Assembly: GCF_016469335.1 (NCBI RefSeq)
Contig: NZ_CP059888.1
Span: 2,232,001 to 2,296,000 of the forward strand
Length of the DNA: 64,000 nucleotides
Direction of reading: 5' to 3'
Source of the DNA: Flocculibacter collagenilyticus
GTDB lineage: Bacteria; Pseudomonadota; Gammaproteobacteria; Enterobacterales; Alteromonadaceae
Shown: positions 55,414 through 64,000 of the stretch, in pieces
Position numbering within the stretch: the stretch's first letter is position 1
Layout: every line of letters begins with the position of its first letter
Translations under genes and position numbers: made by a program
Notes under the pieces: model-generated
What the model was told of the DNA's origin: nothing
The model's input: only the letters and a program-made list of their open reading frames with translations
Database searches by the model: none

Positions 55414-57795
55414 CTATCGTGATGTTAAGGGTAAAACACGACTGCGTTTTGAGTTTGTTAATCTAAACAGCGAGATTACACCTAATAACCCTAGCAAGCG
55501 CCAAAGTACGCCACCTGATGATTTCTTCGGTAAGTCTGTTGACGGCTGTTCACCAACAGTAACAGATTTCGCCGATCGCCCTTCTCCTTGGCTATTGTCA
55601 TAAACAGACAGCGATACTTGATAGGTGCCTGCGGCAGAGAATGTATGACTGAACTTTTGCTGGGCAATTACTTGACCTTCAATCAACCAAAAATACTCCA
55701 CAATTGAGCCATCAGCATCAGTACTGCTAGTAGCATCAAATTCACACACTAAGTCCGTGCAACTGTGGGTAAAACTTGCCACGGGTAGCGTATTACCAAC
55801 TAGATTAATCTCTTTTGTTACGGTGTTCGTCATATCATACTTATCTGTAACAGTAAGCGACACGTTATAGTTTTCGGTAATGGCATAATCGAAACGAATC
55901 TTTTCACCTTCATAATGGCGACCATTAATGGCCCATTGATATTTTACAATGCCATCATCATCTGTACTCTCATATGCATCAAAATCACAACTTAAATCAC
56001 TACATGAATAGGTGTACGCAGCATTTGGAGCTTGGTTAACGACCGCCGGAGCTGCGGGGTCAATCGTTAATCTAACCGCACTCATCACGCCAACATCACC
56101 TTGTGAATCTTTAACATGAGCGTAAATGTTGTAATCACCTGCTGCCAGATTAGTTGTAACAATCACTGAAAATACCTGCTCGGTAGCTGAGTTCAGTTCA
56201 CCATCTACCGGCTGCATATTAGTTAAAGCGGCACCATCCGCATTGGGATATTCATTAATACTGTATTGAACAGACTGTATAGTATGTGTCGGCTCAAATT
56301 GTGTTTCATTTTCCAAATAGTTGAAATGAGTGTCGGTTGCCAATCCCACCAACTTAACTTGCGTACCCGGCGGCACGGCTATTTTACCTGCACCCTCTAA
56401 ACGCATATCTAATAAGTCAGGCCCTTTCGGTTTAAGATAAGGCGCCGCCGCGACTTTTGCTGCATACTTTAGTGCAGCAAGGTTTGTTGGTTTTACCTGC
56501 TGCTCATAAACCTCACAGCTTTCAAAAAAAGTCGTGCCTAACTCAAATGCAAACGTAGCTACACCAAGTTCGCCATATGTAAAGTCATCAGCGGTACCGT
56601 CAGTAGGATATAAGCCTACTGATTGAAAGGGTTGATAATGATTAAATGCCGCCAGCTTTCTTCCCAGTGTTTGTAACGCAACACCATTTGGAGCAATAGT
56701 AGAGTCAAACCCCCACGGCCAAATCACCATCCCACCAAAACTATGAATATCTAAATGTAATCCAGCTGTGTCTTCTGGTGCAGCATCTGTTAAGGCTGGG
56801 CCTCGACTATCTGGAAAGATCTGTCTTATGTATGCCTCAATGGCTTGTGTTTCAGGCTCTGATGCAGGCTCTGGACCTCTAAAGGTGTTAGAGCACCCTT
56901 CTCCACTAGAACCTCCTTCAGTTGAATTCCATAAAAAACTAAAGTTGCGGTTTAAATCTGCGCCTACTCTGTTTGGCTGACTTGCACAGTAATTTGAATT
57001 AGCATTCTTACGCCAGAACAAACCTGTTTCCGCTTGTTTACGACCATCTGGGTTCATCATAAATACAATATGAACTTCATGCTCATTGAGCAGCCAATTT
57101 ACATCCGCATCAGTGGCATAGTCATTCGCTAAATTCTTAGCAAATTCGAGCGTCAATGCTGCGGTGGTGTATTCACGCGCATGCATCGCACTATGAATGA
57201 AAAGCGTGGGCTTGTTCGGCTTATTATTGTTTTTTGTAAGTATAAGCACATTGATATCATACCCTGCGTTATCTTCACTATTTTGTTTAACCCATGACTC
57301 TCCTATCTTCTGCCACTTAGCAATATCAGGATAAGTTTGTGCAAGATCACTCGCTTGTTGGTAAGTTTCTTCAACCGTGGGGTAACATGAAAAGTTAGGT
57401 ATGCCCGACAGTGCATGTGTATCGCTGCTATGATTTGAGGATTGAGCTTGCTGATGCAAGGTAGTGTTATTATGTTTGGGAGTAAAAGTAATAGGAAGTA
57501 ACGTTACACCTAGCCGTTTTAGCTTGTCATGTTCTTCATTTGATAGTTCTAGCATTATATTAGTTGCTGACGCTTTAGCACTTGTATCTGACACCACCGC
57601 ATGATGGAAAGAGTGTAATATCTTTGCCGCTTGCGTTGCGTTATTTGTTATCACACGATAGCGCTGAATATCTTCAGCAATTGCAGAGTGACCTGTAAGC
57701 GTTAACCCCAGTAAACCAACTAGTGATAATTTAGATAGCCGCTTATTTAATCCACATTGAGTGAATGTATTTTTTAAAGAAAAGTTCCGCTCCAT
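55414..57795 (-). CDS. Secreted M14 zinc carboxypeptidase with PKD domains and GlyGly-CTERM tail
   Basis: A 793-residue protein. A signal peptide (LVGLLGLTLTGHSAIA) precedes a propeptide-like region. The M14 catalytic domain has zinc ligands His205 and Glu208 (HAREYTT) and a later His in LHLDIHSFGG; the catalytic Glu is in FAFELGTTFFE. Two PKD-like domains follow (AYTYSCSDLSCDFDA; FTHSCTDLVCEFDA), each with a Cys pair. The end (SSGGVLWRLLGLLGVISLF then basic residues) fits a GlyGly-CTERM sorting tail cut by rhombosortase. It probably reaches the surface by type II secretion; that is inference. Confidence 0.92.
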   Translation of the reverse strand: MERNFSLKNTFTQCGLNKRLSKLSLVGLLGLTLTGHSAIAEDIQRYRVITNNATQAAKILHSFHHAVVSDTSAKASATNIMLELSNEEHDKLKRLGVTLLPITFTPKHNNTTLHQQAQSSNHSSDTHALSGIPNFSCYPTVEETYQQASDLAQTYPDIAKWQKIGESWVKQNSEDNAGYDINVLILTKNNNKPNKPTLFIHSAMHAREYTTAALTLEFAKNLANDYATDADVNWLLNEHEVHIVFMMNPDGRKQAETGLFWRKNANSNYCASQPNRVGADLNRNFSFLWNSTEGGSSGEGCSNTFRGPEPASEPETQAIEAYIRQIFPDSRGPALTDAAPEDTAGLHLDIHSFGGMVIWPWGFDSTIAPNGVALQTLGRKLAAFNHYQPFQSVGLYPTDGTADDFTYGELGVATFAFELGTTFFESCEVYEQQVKPTNLAALKYAAKVAAAPYLKPKGPDLLDMRLEGAGKIAVPPGTQVKLVGLATDTHFNYLENETQFEPTHTIQSVQYSINEYPNADGAALTNMQPVDGELNSATEQVFSVIVTTNLAAGDYNIYAHVKDSQGDVGVMSAVRLTIDPAAPAVVNQAPNAAYTYSCSDLSCDFDAYESTDDDGIVKYQWAINGRHYEGEKIRFDYAITENYNVSLTVTDKYDMTNTVTKEINLVGNTLPVASFTHSCTDLVCEFDATSSTDADGSIVEYFWLIEGQVIAQQKFSHTFSAAGTYQVSLSVYDNSQGEGRSAKSVTVGEQPSTDLPKKSSGGVLWRLLGLLGVISLFRLTNSKRSRVLPLTSR

Positions 57796-58017
57796 GACCG
57801 CACTCCCAAAGTTACAAGTATAAGCCTGTTAAAAAACAGGTAAAAGGCTTGTTAAGGCCTGCTAGTGGTAACACAAACGAGCAGAGCCTAAAGACTGATA
57901 GAAAAAATCATAATTGATTTACAAGTGATTTTCATTTAGTTTTTAAGCACATTATTAATTTTGGTCCCGCATTGAAGATATTCTTCAGTCTGTAGGGATG
58001 ATAGGAAAAGACTCATT

Positions 58018-58326
58018 ATGGCTGGTAGTTACCCTGAGCAAATTAAAACCTTGCCCTTATATGATGGACGTTTCGACGCTTATAAACTTGCAGCTAATGC
58101 GTGTGACGTATTATTTGCGTCTTACCCAAGTGGCACTAAAATCCCTGAGCATACTCACGACACAGATAATTATGGGGTTATCACAAAAGGAAAGCTTAAT
58201 TTAATCATGGACGACGAAGTACATGAATTTAATGTAGGGGATTGGTATTTTGTACCTGCACACAAGCCACATGCCGCTTTCTTTGACGAAGAAACAGACG
58301 AAATTGAGTTTTGGTTTAAAAAGTAA
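58018..58326 (+). CDS. Small single-domain cupin protein
   Basis: A 102-residue cupin. The metal motif HTHDTDNYGVITKGKL and the second motif with PAHKPHA fit a small beta-barrel enzyme or sensor. The ATG at 58018 follows TAGGAAAAG. Substrate unknown. It is divergent from the peptidase gene and convergent with the GNAT-nitrilase gene. Confidence 0.86.
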   Translation: MAGSYPEQIKTLPLYDGRFDAYKLAANACDVLFASYPSGTKIPEHTHDTDNYGVITKGKLNLIMDDEVHEFNVGDWYFVPAHKPHAAFFDEETDEIEFWFKK

Positions 58327-58353
58327 TACAGCAAAACTCAATTTCCATGCGTA

Positions 58354-59895
58354 TTAGTCAGCTTTGGTCAGTTTGCCTTTCCATTTTAACGAGTACAAAT
58401 CGGGTCGCTGATCTTTTCTGTTGGTAACTGACCCCTCATTCCGTAGCAGTTTCAGTTTTTCTAAATCTAAATCACAAAACATCAGCATTTCAGTATTCGG
58501 CGTGGTTTCCGCCATAACGGCATCATGCGAGAAAGCAAAATCAGACGGAGAAAACACTGCTGATTGCGCATATTGCACATCTAAATTATCAACACTTGGC
58601 AAATTACCTACACTGCCACAAATAACCACATAACATTCATTTTCAATGGCTCGCGCATGTGAACAATGTCGAACTCTTAGGTAGCCATTTTTAGTATCGG
58701 TCCAAAACGGTACAAAAATCACATCAACATCTTCATAGGAAAGTAGTCGACCTAACTCAGGAAATTCGCTGTCGTAACAAATTAGAATGCCCACTTTACC
58801 CGCATCTGTATCAAATAAGCGAAGCTCGTTACCGCCTTCTAGCACCCAGTCATTTCTCTCATGCGGGGTAATATGAATTTTTCTTTGCTCTTCAATTTCA
58901 CCACTTCGGTGGCACATATAAGACACATTATATAAATGATCCTCCTCTAATAACGGCATTGAGCCTGTGATGATATTTACATTATATGACACCGCCATAC
59001 GAGACATTTCATCTTTAAATAGCTGGGTAAAGCTGGCCAGATAGCGAATGGCTTCAGTTGCTTGCACAGTATCAATTAAGCCCATTAACGGCGCATTAAA
59101 AAACTCTGGAAACACTGCAAAATCACTTTGATAGCCCGAAATTGCATCCACAAAGTATTCTACTTGCTTTAGCATATCTTCAACCGACTCTACGCGGCGC
59201 ATTTGCCACTGTACCGCACCAATTCTTATTTGCGTTTTTGTGGCGTTATACCCTTCTTCTTCTGGCGTGTATAAAATATTGTGCCAAGCCAATAATGTTG
59301 CATAGCCTTCTGATTTTTCATCTTCAGGCAAATACTTGGTTAATAAACGCTTAACTACAAAATCATTCGATAACTGAAAGCTAAGTATTGGATCGTATAC
59401 TTCTTTTCTTCTAACTCGTTCAATATATTCTTGCGGTGTTAGTTCATCAGAGTACTTGTGGTAATTTACTATCCTACCGCCCGCTAAAATCCCTTTTAGA
59501 TTTAGCTCTTTACAGACATCTTTGCGCGCATCGTACAACCGTCTGCCCAGTCGATAGCCGCGATAATCTGGGTGTATAAAAACATCTAATCCGTAGAGTG
59601 CATCTCCATTTTGATTATTTCTAATCGTGTTTCTGGTTGAGATTAAGTCATCATACGAATGTGGCATGGAAAATTTGTCGTAGCTTACTCGCACGGTTAA
59701 CGCTGCACCTACAAGGTCGTCACCATCTGTTATAGCAAGTTGCCCTTGCGGAAAGTCTGCTACCAACTTCTCAATGGTTGACTGATCCCAAGCGCCTCCC
59801 AAATCTGGATATACCCTATCCATTAGCGCTTTTAATTGTGGATAGTGCTCTTGCTCTAACGTCACTACATTTATTTTCAAATCATTCATCGACAA
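58354..59895 (-). CDS. GNAT acetyltransferase fused to nitrilase-type carbon-nitrogen hydrolase
   Basis: A 513-residue two-domain protein, a known family fusion. Residues about 8-205 form a GNAT fold (DVFIHPDYRGYRLGRRLYDAR binds acetyl-CoA). Residues about 220-510 are a nitrilase with the Glu-Lys-Cys triad in VFPEFFN, EQRKIHITPHE and ILICYDSEFPE. The physiological substrate is unknown. The start is ambiguous: a TTG at 59895 has AAGGAG at ideal distance, while the ATG at 59889 is two codons later and has longer spacing. Confidence 0.92.
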   Translation of the reverse strand: MSMNDLKINVVTLEQEHYPQLKALMDRVYPDLGGAWDQSTIEKLVADFPQGQLAITDGDDLVGAALTVRVSYDKFSMPHSYDDLISTRNTIRNNQNGDALYGLDVFIHPDYRGYRLGRRLYDARKDVCKELNLKGILAGGRIVNYHKYSDELTPQEYIERVRRKEVYDPILSFQLSNDFVVKRLLTKYLPEDEKSEGYATLLAWHNILYTPEEEGYNATKTQIRIGAVQWQMRRVESVEDMLKQVEYFVDAISGYQSDFAVFPEFFNAPLMGLIDTVQATEAIRYLASFTQLFKDEMSRMAVSYNVNIITGSMPLLEEDHLYNVSYMCHRSGEIEEQRKIHITPHERNDWVLEGGNELRLFDTDAGKVGILICYDSEFPELGRLLSYEDVDVIFVPFWTDTKNGYLRVRHCSHARAIENECYVVICGSVGNLPSVDNLDVQYAQSAVFSPSDFAFSHDAVMAETTPNTEMLMFCDLDLEKLKLLRNEGSVTNRKDQRPDLYSLKWKGKLTKAD

Positions 59896-60481
59896 GCTTC
59901 ACTCCTTAAGTGTTTCCTGAAATCTCAGGTAAACGAATAGCCATTACGCCATCAAACATTGATCAAATCACATTGCTACTGATAATTGCATCAGCACAAT
60001 ATCAAAATGAAGGTAACCCAATGAAACCGTCTAAACTACCCCATATTAGCAAAGTAATTCCAAAGACCGAGTTACTAACTCATAAGTAATCAATGCACTT
60101 ATTATTGTTAGGTATATCAACTAAATACACAACTTCGTCAAGTCTAACATCTTGATGCCCTACTGAAAGTATAAAATACACGAACGACAGCGTTATTACA
60201 TTAATATGTAAGCCAAACTGATTAAAGAATGGAGTACAAAACACCATGTTTATACTTACATTCAAGCAGTCGCAGAAGTCATCAACATTTTGCAAAAAAT
60301 GCCAAATAAATCACATCAAACCGTGCTCACACCATGACCACAACATCAACAGGTGATTTTGGATAAATCCATTTTTTCTATCACACGTTAACGACGAATT
60401 TTATAAACAATACATTTTAAATGATCATCTATACTGAACTTTACGTATCAACGTTTACTCTCGTAAAATAAGGAAAGATCA
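59896..60481. other. 587-bp intergenic region
   Basis: This stretch separates the divergent GNAT-nitrilase and DJ-1 genes. A 22-codon frame at 60021-60089 has AAGGT upstream but nothing recognisable. A 71-codon minus-strand frame at 60080-60295 has no good start signal or similarity. I see no other element. Confidence 0.5.
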
Positions 60482-61159
60482 ATGAAAAACATACTCATAG
60501 TGGTGACTAATCAACATACTCTAGGGGACACGAACGAAAAAAATGGTACGTTTGCACCTGAATTAACCCATGCATTAAATGAGTTTCTAAACGCAGGATA
60601 CAGTTACGAATTAGCGTCTATTATGGGGAATGAAGCACCAATTTATGGTGAGGATGATGAAGAAGACACAATAACTCAAAAACTATTACAAGACCCGACC
60701 TTACAAGAAAAATTAGATAATACTCAAATATATATTGAAATGAATACGAATTCATATGATGCAATATATTTCCCCGGCGGTTTTGGGTTATTAACCGATC
60801 TGGCTCATAATGAGCTCGCTGCAAAAATCACCGCGCAACTGTATGAAAAAGGCTTAACTATTGGTGCTGTTTGTCATGGGCCAGCAGCATTGCTACCAGT
60901 AGAGCTTTCAAATGGTGAATCAATTCTTGCCGATAAAGAAGTAACAGGATTTACGCGAGAAGAAGAAATTGATTACGACACCATCAATAAAATCCCATTT
61001 TTATTAGAAGAGTCACTAACAAGAAAAGCTAAAAAGTTTACAAAAATGCAGCCTTGGACTGAGCACGTCATCACTCAAGATAGGCTAATCACAGGCCAAA
61101 ACCCAGCATCAGCCGCAGCAGTCGCTAAAGCCATGATTGCTAGATTAGAAAAAAGTTAA
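60482..61159 (+). CDS. DJ-1/PfpI-family (type 1 glutamine amidotransferase-like) protein
   Basis: A 225-residue cytoplasmic protein. The nucleophile elbow GAVCHGPAALL contains the conserved Cys, and FPGGFGLLTDLAHN is the usual upstream segment. Members act as glyoxalase III-type (Hsp31-like) enzymes or are unassigned. AAGGAAAG lies 5 bases before the ATG. It is convergent with the outer-membrane-like gene. Confidence 0.92.
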   Translation: MKNILIVVTNQHTLGDTNEKNGTFAPELTHALNEFLNAGYSYELASIMGNEAPIYGEDDEEDTITQKLLQDPTLQEKLDNTQIYIEMNTNSYDAIYFPGGFGLLTDLAHNELAAKITAQLYEKGLTIGAVCHGPAALLPVELSNGESILADKEVTGFTREEEIDYDTINKIPFLLEESLTRKAKKFTKMQPWTEHVITQDRLITGQNPASAAAVAKAMIARLEKS

Positions 61160-61221
61160 GGTAAAATGAATAAGGCGGAGTAATCCGCCTTATTCATAAA
61201 TACGCTTAAGTATTTAGTCAC

Positions 61222-61863
61222 TTAGAATCGTGACCCGATTTGTACACCAACAGCAGTTCCCAAGTCACCACTAATATATTGCTGAATATACGCACCTACA
61301 CTAAACTTTTCGCCACTTTTAACAGCCGATAATTTCACAAATGCTCCGCCGTCGATATCAATATCTTCAGAGCGACAATCTGTACACGTTGAAATAGAGC
61401 GTTCTGAAAACCCAACAATGCTAAAGCCAGCCTGCATATTCACAGCAGTATCTTGGTTTTCACCATAAAGTTTTTGATAACCACTTGCTATAGAGAAAAT
61501 CGCGCCGTTTGCTGATGATGATTTTGTCTCACGGTCACCATCATTGTACAAACCAGTGCCCACAACGTCTTGACTAAATTCATTCTCATCATCGTATACA
61601 GCTAAATCAAATCCAAATGTTGTGATCCAGCTATTTTTAACGTAATCCATCGTTAGGCCAATGGTATACGCAGAATCACTAATTCCTTCTTTAGCTGCAG
61701 CTTCAGAGTCAATACCAATAGCAGACGCAGTAACAGTAAAGCCCCACTCGCCCGATAAATCGTGTTCAACACTACTATCTTGCTCTGCATGTACTTGGCC
61801 AGAAGCAAACGCAGTTGATAACAATAACGCCAATACAGTTTTATTTTTAGAAAAAGATTTCAT
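61222..61863 (-). CDS. Small predicted outer-membrane protein
   Basis: A 213-residue protein with a signal peptide (NKTVLALLLSTAFASGQVHA). The mature chain has alternating strands and ends in Arg-Phe (GVQIGSRF), as beta-barrels do. A Cys pair (TCTDC) is present. I do not recognise a family beyond that. It stands next to the intact insertion sequence, which lies upstream of its start codon and could influence its expression. Confidence 0.72.
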   Translation of the reverse strand: MKSFSKNKTVLALLLSTAFASGQVHAEQDSSVEHDLSGEWGFTVTASAIGIDSEAAAKEGISDSAYTIGLTMDYVKNSWITTFGFDLAVYDDENEFSQDVVGTGLYNDGDRETKSSSANGAIFSIASGYQKLYGENQDTAVNMQAGFSIVGFSERSISTCTDCRSEDIDIDGGAFVKLSAVKSGEKFSVGAYIQQYISGDLGTAVGVQIGSRF

Positions 61864-62096
61864 CTTTTTTATCCTTTATTACAACTATCCAATTTTTAAG
61901 GGCGCGGATTATACCCGACTCAATTTTGTTTGTCTTAACCAAAATTCTAAATCAGTTAAAAATACTTTAATGGCTTTTCTTATCGTTATTATGTGCAAAT
62001 AATAGCTAGATAAAGTGTTATAAAATTAGTCTACAAAAGCACAATACTGTTCAGTTAAATTTCAATTACTTATAAGAAAATTAATCAGTACTTAAC

Positions 62097-62106
62097 GCTT
62101 TAATAT
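62097..62106. repeat. Left target-site duplication of the insertion sequence
   Basis: GCTTTAATAT directly before the left inverted repeat, identical to the 10 bases after the right end at 63326-63335. Confidence 0.97.
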
Positions 62107-63325
62107 CAGGGCAAGAGCATTTTAATTTCCCCTTACAAGTAGTTCAGCTCTAAAATCATCATCTAATGCCGCCATTTTTAGCTTTCGCTTCATGCTGGCT
62201 TTTTTCGTTGTATCTGTTTTCACAATATTCAACGCCAATTTTCTAAATGCGCTCATGACTTCGGCTGCATTGCCCCGCCTAATACGTGAATCGTCTTCAT
62301 GGAATGTCATATCTAGCGTCCAGTGTAAGCAGTTTTCAACGCCCCAGTGATTGCGAATTATGCCATTTAATCGCTCTGCATTTAGCCCCAATGAGCTGAT
62401 GTAATAACGCGTTTCGGAAGTCATTTTATCTCCAATATGACGCTTAGACTCTACACTGACGACCGTTTGAATACTGCTCCAGTTTTCATTATCGGTTATC
62501 CAATTGTTATCAATTTCAAATTGGGTACACGTTCTTTCTTCTATTCGACCATGGTCGCTGTCAATGTGCTCATAAATACTATGAGCTGTGTTAACGAGTT
62601 TTTCTCTGTGGCACTTATGAAACCATGCTTGAACCTCTTCATTGAGTGTACTTTGATTGCCTTTTAGTGCAATGACGTAATCAGCACCTTTGGATTGAAT
62701 TTTCTTTGTAATTGCGTGCTGACATCCCATGGCGTCTAACGTAACGGTTGCACCTTTTACATCAAGTAAATCCAGCAGCTTGGGGATAGCTGTTATCTCA
62801 TTGGATTTATCATCTACTTTTTGTTGTCCTAGTACCAGACCATTGCCACAACTCCATGCACTGACCATATGCAACGGGTTCTTTCTGTCTTTGGTTGTGA
62901 AGCTTCTACGAGCGGTTTTTCCATCAATGGCGATAACTTCGCCATTCACTTGCTCGGCGATTTCATTTACCCAATTGATAAAGCTGGTTTGAATGGCTAC
63001 AGGGTCTAAACGGCTCATTACTCGGGCTATGGTGTCATGCTTGGGAATACCATTTGCAAAGGGGAGATAACGCTTTAACCAGTCAACTTTTACATGTCCG
63101 AAATCTTCGATATCTTCCCAGCCTTCTGCGCCTGATAGCACGGCACAGATAGATAAAAATAAAATATCTATCAACTCATGCTTTTTACAACGGTCTATTC
63201 GCGGGTCTTCTATGATGGAAAAGTAAGTGATGAAGTTGTTGGTCATGCTAGGAAACCTGTAGTTATTATTTCCTGCTCTGATCATGAAAATATCATTTAG
63301 TTCAATTTATAATGATCTTGCCCTG
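62107..63325 (-). mobile_element. Complete ISAs1-family insertion sequence (1219 bp)
   Basis: Terminal inverted repeats begin CAGGGCAAGA at both ends: left at 62107, right read inward from 63325. They match at 19 of 22 positions. A 10-bp target duplication GCTTTAATAT flanks both ends, as expected for this family. One intact transposase frame fills the element. It sits in the gap between two divergent envelope-protein genes and breaks no recognised gene. Confidence 0.97.
62122..63285 (-). CDS. ISAs1-family transposase
   Basis: A 387-residue transposase (374 from the ATG at 63246, whose product MTNNFITYFSII matches the usual N terminus better). It carries the DDE_Tnp_1-like triad: Asp in VIAIDGKTARRS, Asp in VTLDAMGCQ and Glu in HWGVENCLHWTLD, plus the N-terminal DPR-H-ELIDIL region. 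The frame is unbroken, so the element may still move. Confidence 0.97.
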   Translation of the reverse strand: MIRAGNNNYRFPSMTNNFITYFSIIEDPRIDRCKKHELIDILFLSICAVLSGAEGWEDIEDFGHVKVDWLKRYLPFANGIPKHDTIARVMSRLDPVAIQTSFINWVNEIAEQVNGEVIAIDGKTARRSFTTKDRKNPLHMVSAWSCGNGLVLGQQKVDDKSNEITAIPKLLDLLDVKGATVTLDAMGCQHAITKKIQSKGADYVIALKGNQSTLNEEVQAWFHKCHREKLVNTAHSIYEHIDSDHGRIEERTCTQFEIDNNWITDNENWSSIQTVVSVESKRHIGDKMTSETRYYISSLGLNAERLNGIIRNHWGVENCLHWTLDMTFHEDDSRIRRGNAAEVMSAFRKLALNIVKTDTTKKASMKRKLKMAALDDDFRAELLVRGN

Positions 63326-63335
63326 GCTTTAATAT
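63326..63335. repeat. Right target-site duplication of the insertion sequence
   Basis: GCTTTAATAT directly after the right inverted repeat, a perfect copy of 62097-62106. Confidence 0.97.
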
Positions 63336-63439
63336 TTAATACTTAGCAAAAATGAGCATATGGGCGAGCGTATTTATGTACACAAATGCCATAAAAAAGT
63401 TAAAATTAGTATTTACGAATTAAAGAAAGTGAACAATTA

Positions 63440-63973
63440 ATGAGAAAACTTATTCTTATTTTAGTTTTTGCTCTATCTGCATGTGCGACCAAAGTTACCT
63501 CATTGAACAGTGACGCTGATAAAGCACTAACCGAGGACATGGGCTTTTTACTCATTGGCGTACAAACAAACCAAGACCTTAAAAGTATTCTAATTTCTGG
63601 CCCGCAAAATATAGAGTTAAGCTCTCAAGACATTAAAAAAGGTACAAACTATATTCTAATTGATTTAGAAGTGGGTCAATACACTATAGATAAGCTTCAA
63701 CTTGATAACTACTGGCGGCTATTTTTAGATGATGAAGAACATTGGCAATTCTCTGTTAAATCCGGTCAAATTAACTATGTCGGCCACCTAGAAGTCGTTA
63801 AGCATGGCTTTTGGAATCCAATAACTGCAGTTGAATTAGTCAACCGCTCTTCTGAGTCATTGGAGTTTTTAGAAAGTAGTTTCCCTACTATTTTAGCTAA
63901 CAGGGAATTGATTTATGGTGGGCCTGGCCAAGACCGTTTCTTTAACTTTCTAAAGTCACAAAAGAAGGACTAA
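63440..63973 (+). CDS. Predicted lipoprotein of unknown function
   Basis: A 177-residue protein with a lipoprotein signal (LILILVFALSAC, lipid Cys at about 15) and a strand-rich mature domain (KGTNYILIDLEVGQYTIDKLQLDNYW). I do not recognise the family. The IS lies upstream, so its native promoter may be interrupted or altered. A further frame begins 4 bp after its stop, suggesting an operon that continues past the window. Confidence 0.72.
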   Translation: MRKLILILVFALSACATKVTSLNSDADKALTEDMGFLLIGVQTNQDLKSILISGPQNIELSSQDIKKGTNYILIDLEVGQYTIDKLQLDNYWRLFLDDEEHWQFSVKSGQINYVGHLEVVKHGFWNPITAVELVNRSSESLEFLESSFPTILANRELIYGGPGQDRFFNFLKSQKKD

Positions 63974-63976
63974 AGA

Positions 63977-64000
63977 ATGAAGTTTTTTAAACCAATTTTT
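63977..64000 (+). CDS. Start of a gene cut by the window edge
   Basis: ATG at 63977 opens MKFFKPIF and runs off the window end. GAAGGA lies 9 bases upstream and the start follows the lipoprotein stop by 3 bases, so it is probably the next gene of that operon. Too little is visible to name it. Confidence 0.5.

Noticed and set aside
60080-60295. 71-codon minus-strand frame in the 587-bp gap
   Set aside because: Poor start context and no recognisable domain; likely chance.

Overview
The window reads as a chromosomal segment of a marine, AT-rich gammaproteobacterium of the order Alteromonadales (Colwelliaceae/Pseudoalteromonadaceae-like). This is inferred from gene content and order: fadR|nhaB-dsbB, the yfcL-epmC-aroC-prmB|smrB-sixA neighbourhood, a GlyGly-CTERM peptidase, two large GGDEF/EAL proteins and many predicted envelope proteins. 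No rRNA, tRNA or CRISPR array was recognised.

Layout. 1-9.3 kb: the 3' part of a beta-propeller/GGDEF/EAL regulator, a small GFA/NTF2-like pair, divergent queuosine genes queE|queC, a PspB-like small membrane protein, an AraC-type regulator and a SRPBCC-sterol desaturase-like pair. 9.3-28.3 kb: a group 2 (ABC-transporter dependent) capsule locus, entirely on the minus strand. It reads kpsS, a repeat-bearing lipoprotein, a beta-barrel-like protein, a second lipoprotein, kpsF-kpsM-kpsT-kpsE-kpsD, a 1195-residue glycosyltransferase/HAD fusion and finally kpsC. KpsF feeds Kdo synthesis, KpsS and KpsC build the poly-Kdo lipid linker, and KpsMTED export the polymer. Hardly any polymer-specific (region 2) genes are present, and three unassigned envelope genes sit inside the cluster. 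A candidate promoter and a leader with three small hairpins lie before kpsS.

28.5-43.8 kb: mostly housekeeping genes. These are map, an alkylation-repair pair (ogt and an Ada-AlkA fusion), a NYN protein, lepB, fadR|nhaB-dsbB with a FadR-like operator between fadR and nhaB, yfcL, an ATP-NAD kinase homologue, epmC, an aldehyde dehydrogenase, aroC, prmB, smrB and sixA. 44-64 kb: a pitrilysin-type protease, a second GGDEF/EAL protein, polB, a YlqF/RbgA GTPase, a Na/Pi cotransporter, a secreted M14 carboxypeptidase, a cupin, a GNAT-nitrilase fusion, a DJ-1/PfpI protein, a small outer-membrane-like protein, a complete ISAs1-family insertion sequence with a perfect 10-bp target duplication, and a lipoprotein.

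The most unusual part is the capsule locus: the three-gene envelope insertion (20.9-26.8 kb), a 25-unit 12-bp coding repeat, the atypical HAD motif in the large fusion enzyme, and the structured leader. All functional statements come from motif and family recognition by eye; no database search was run.
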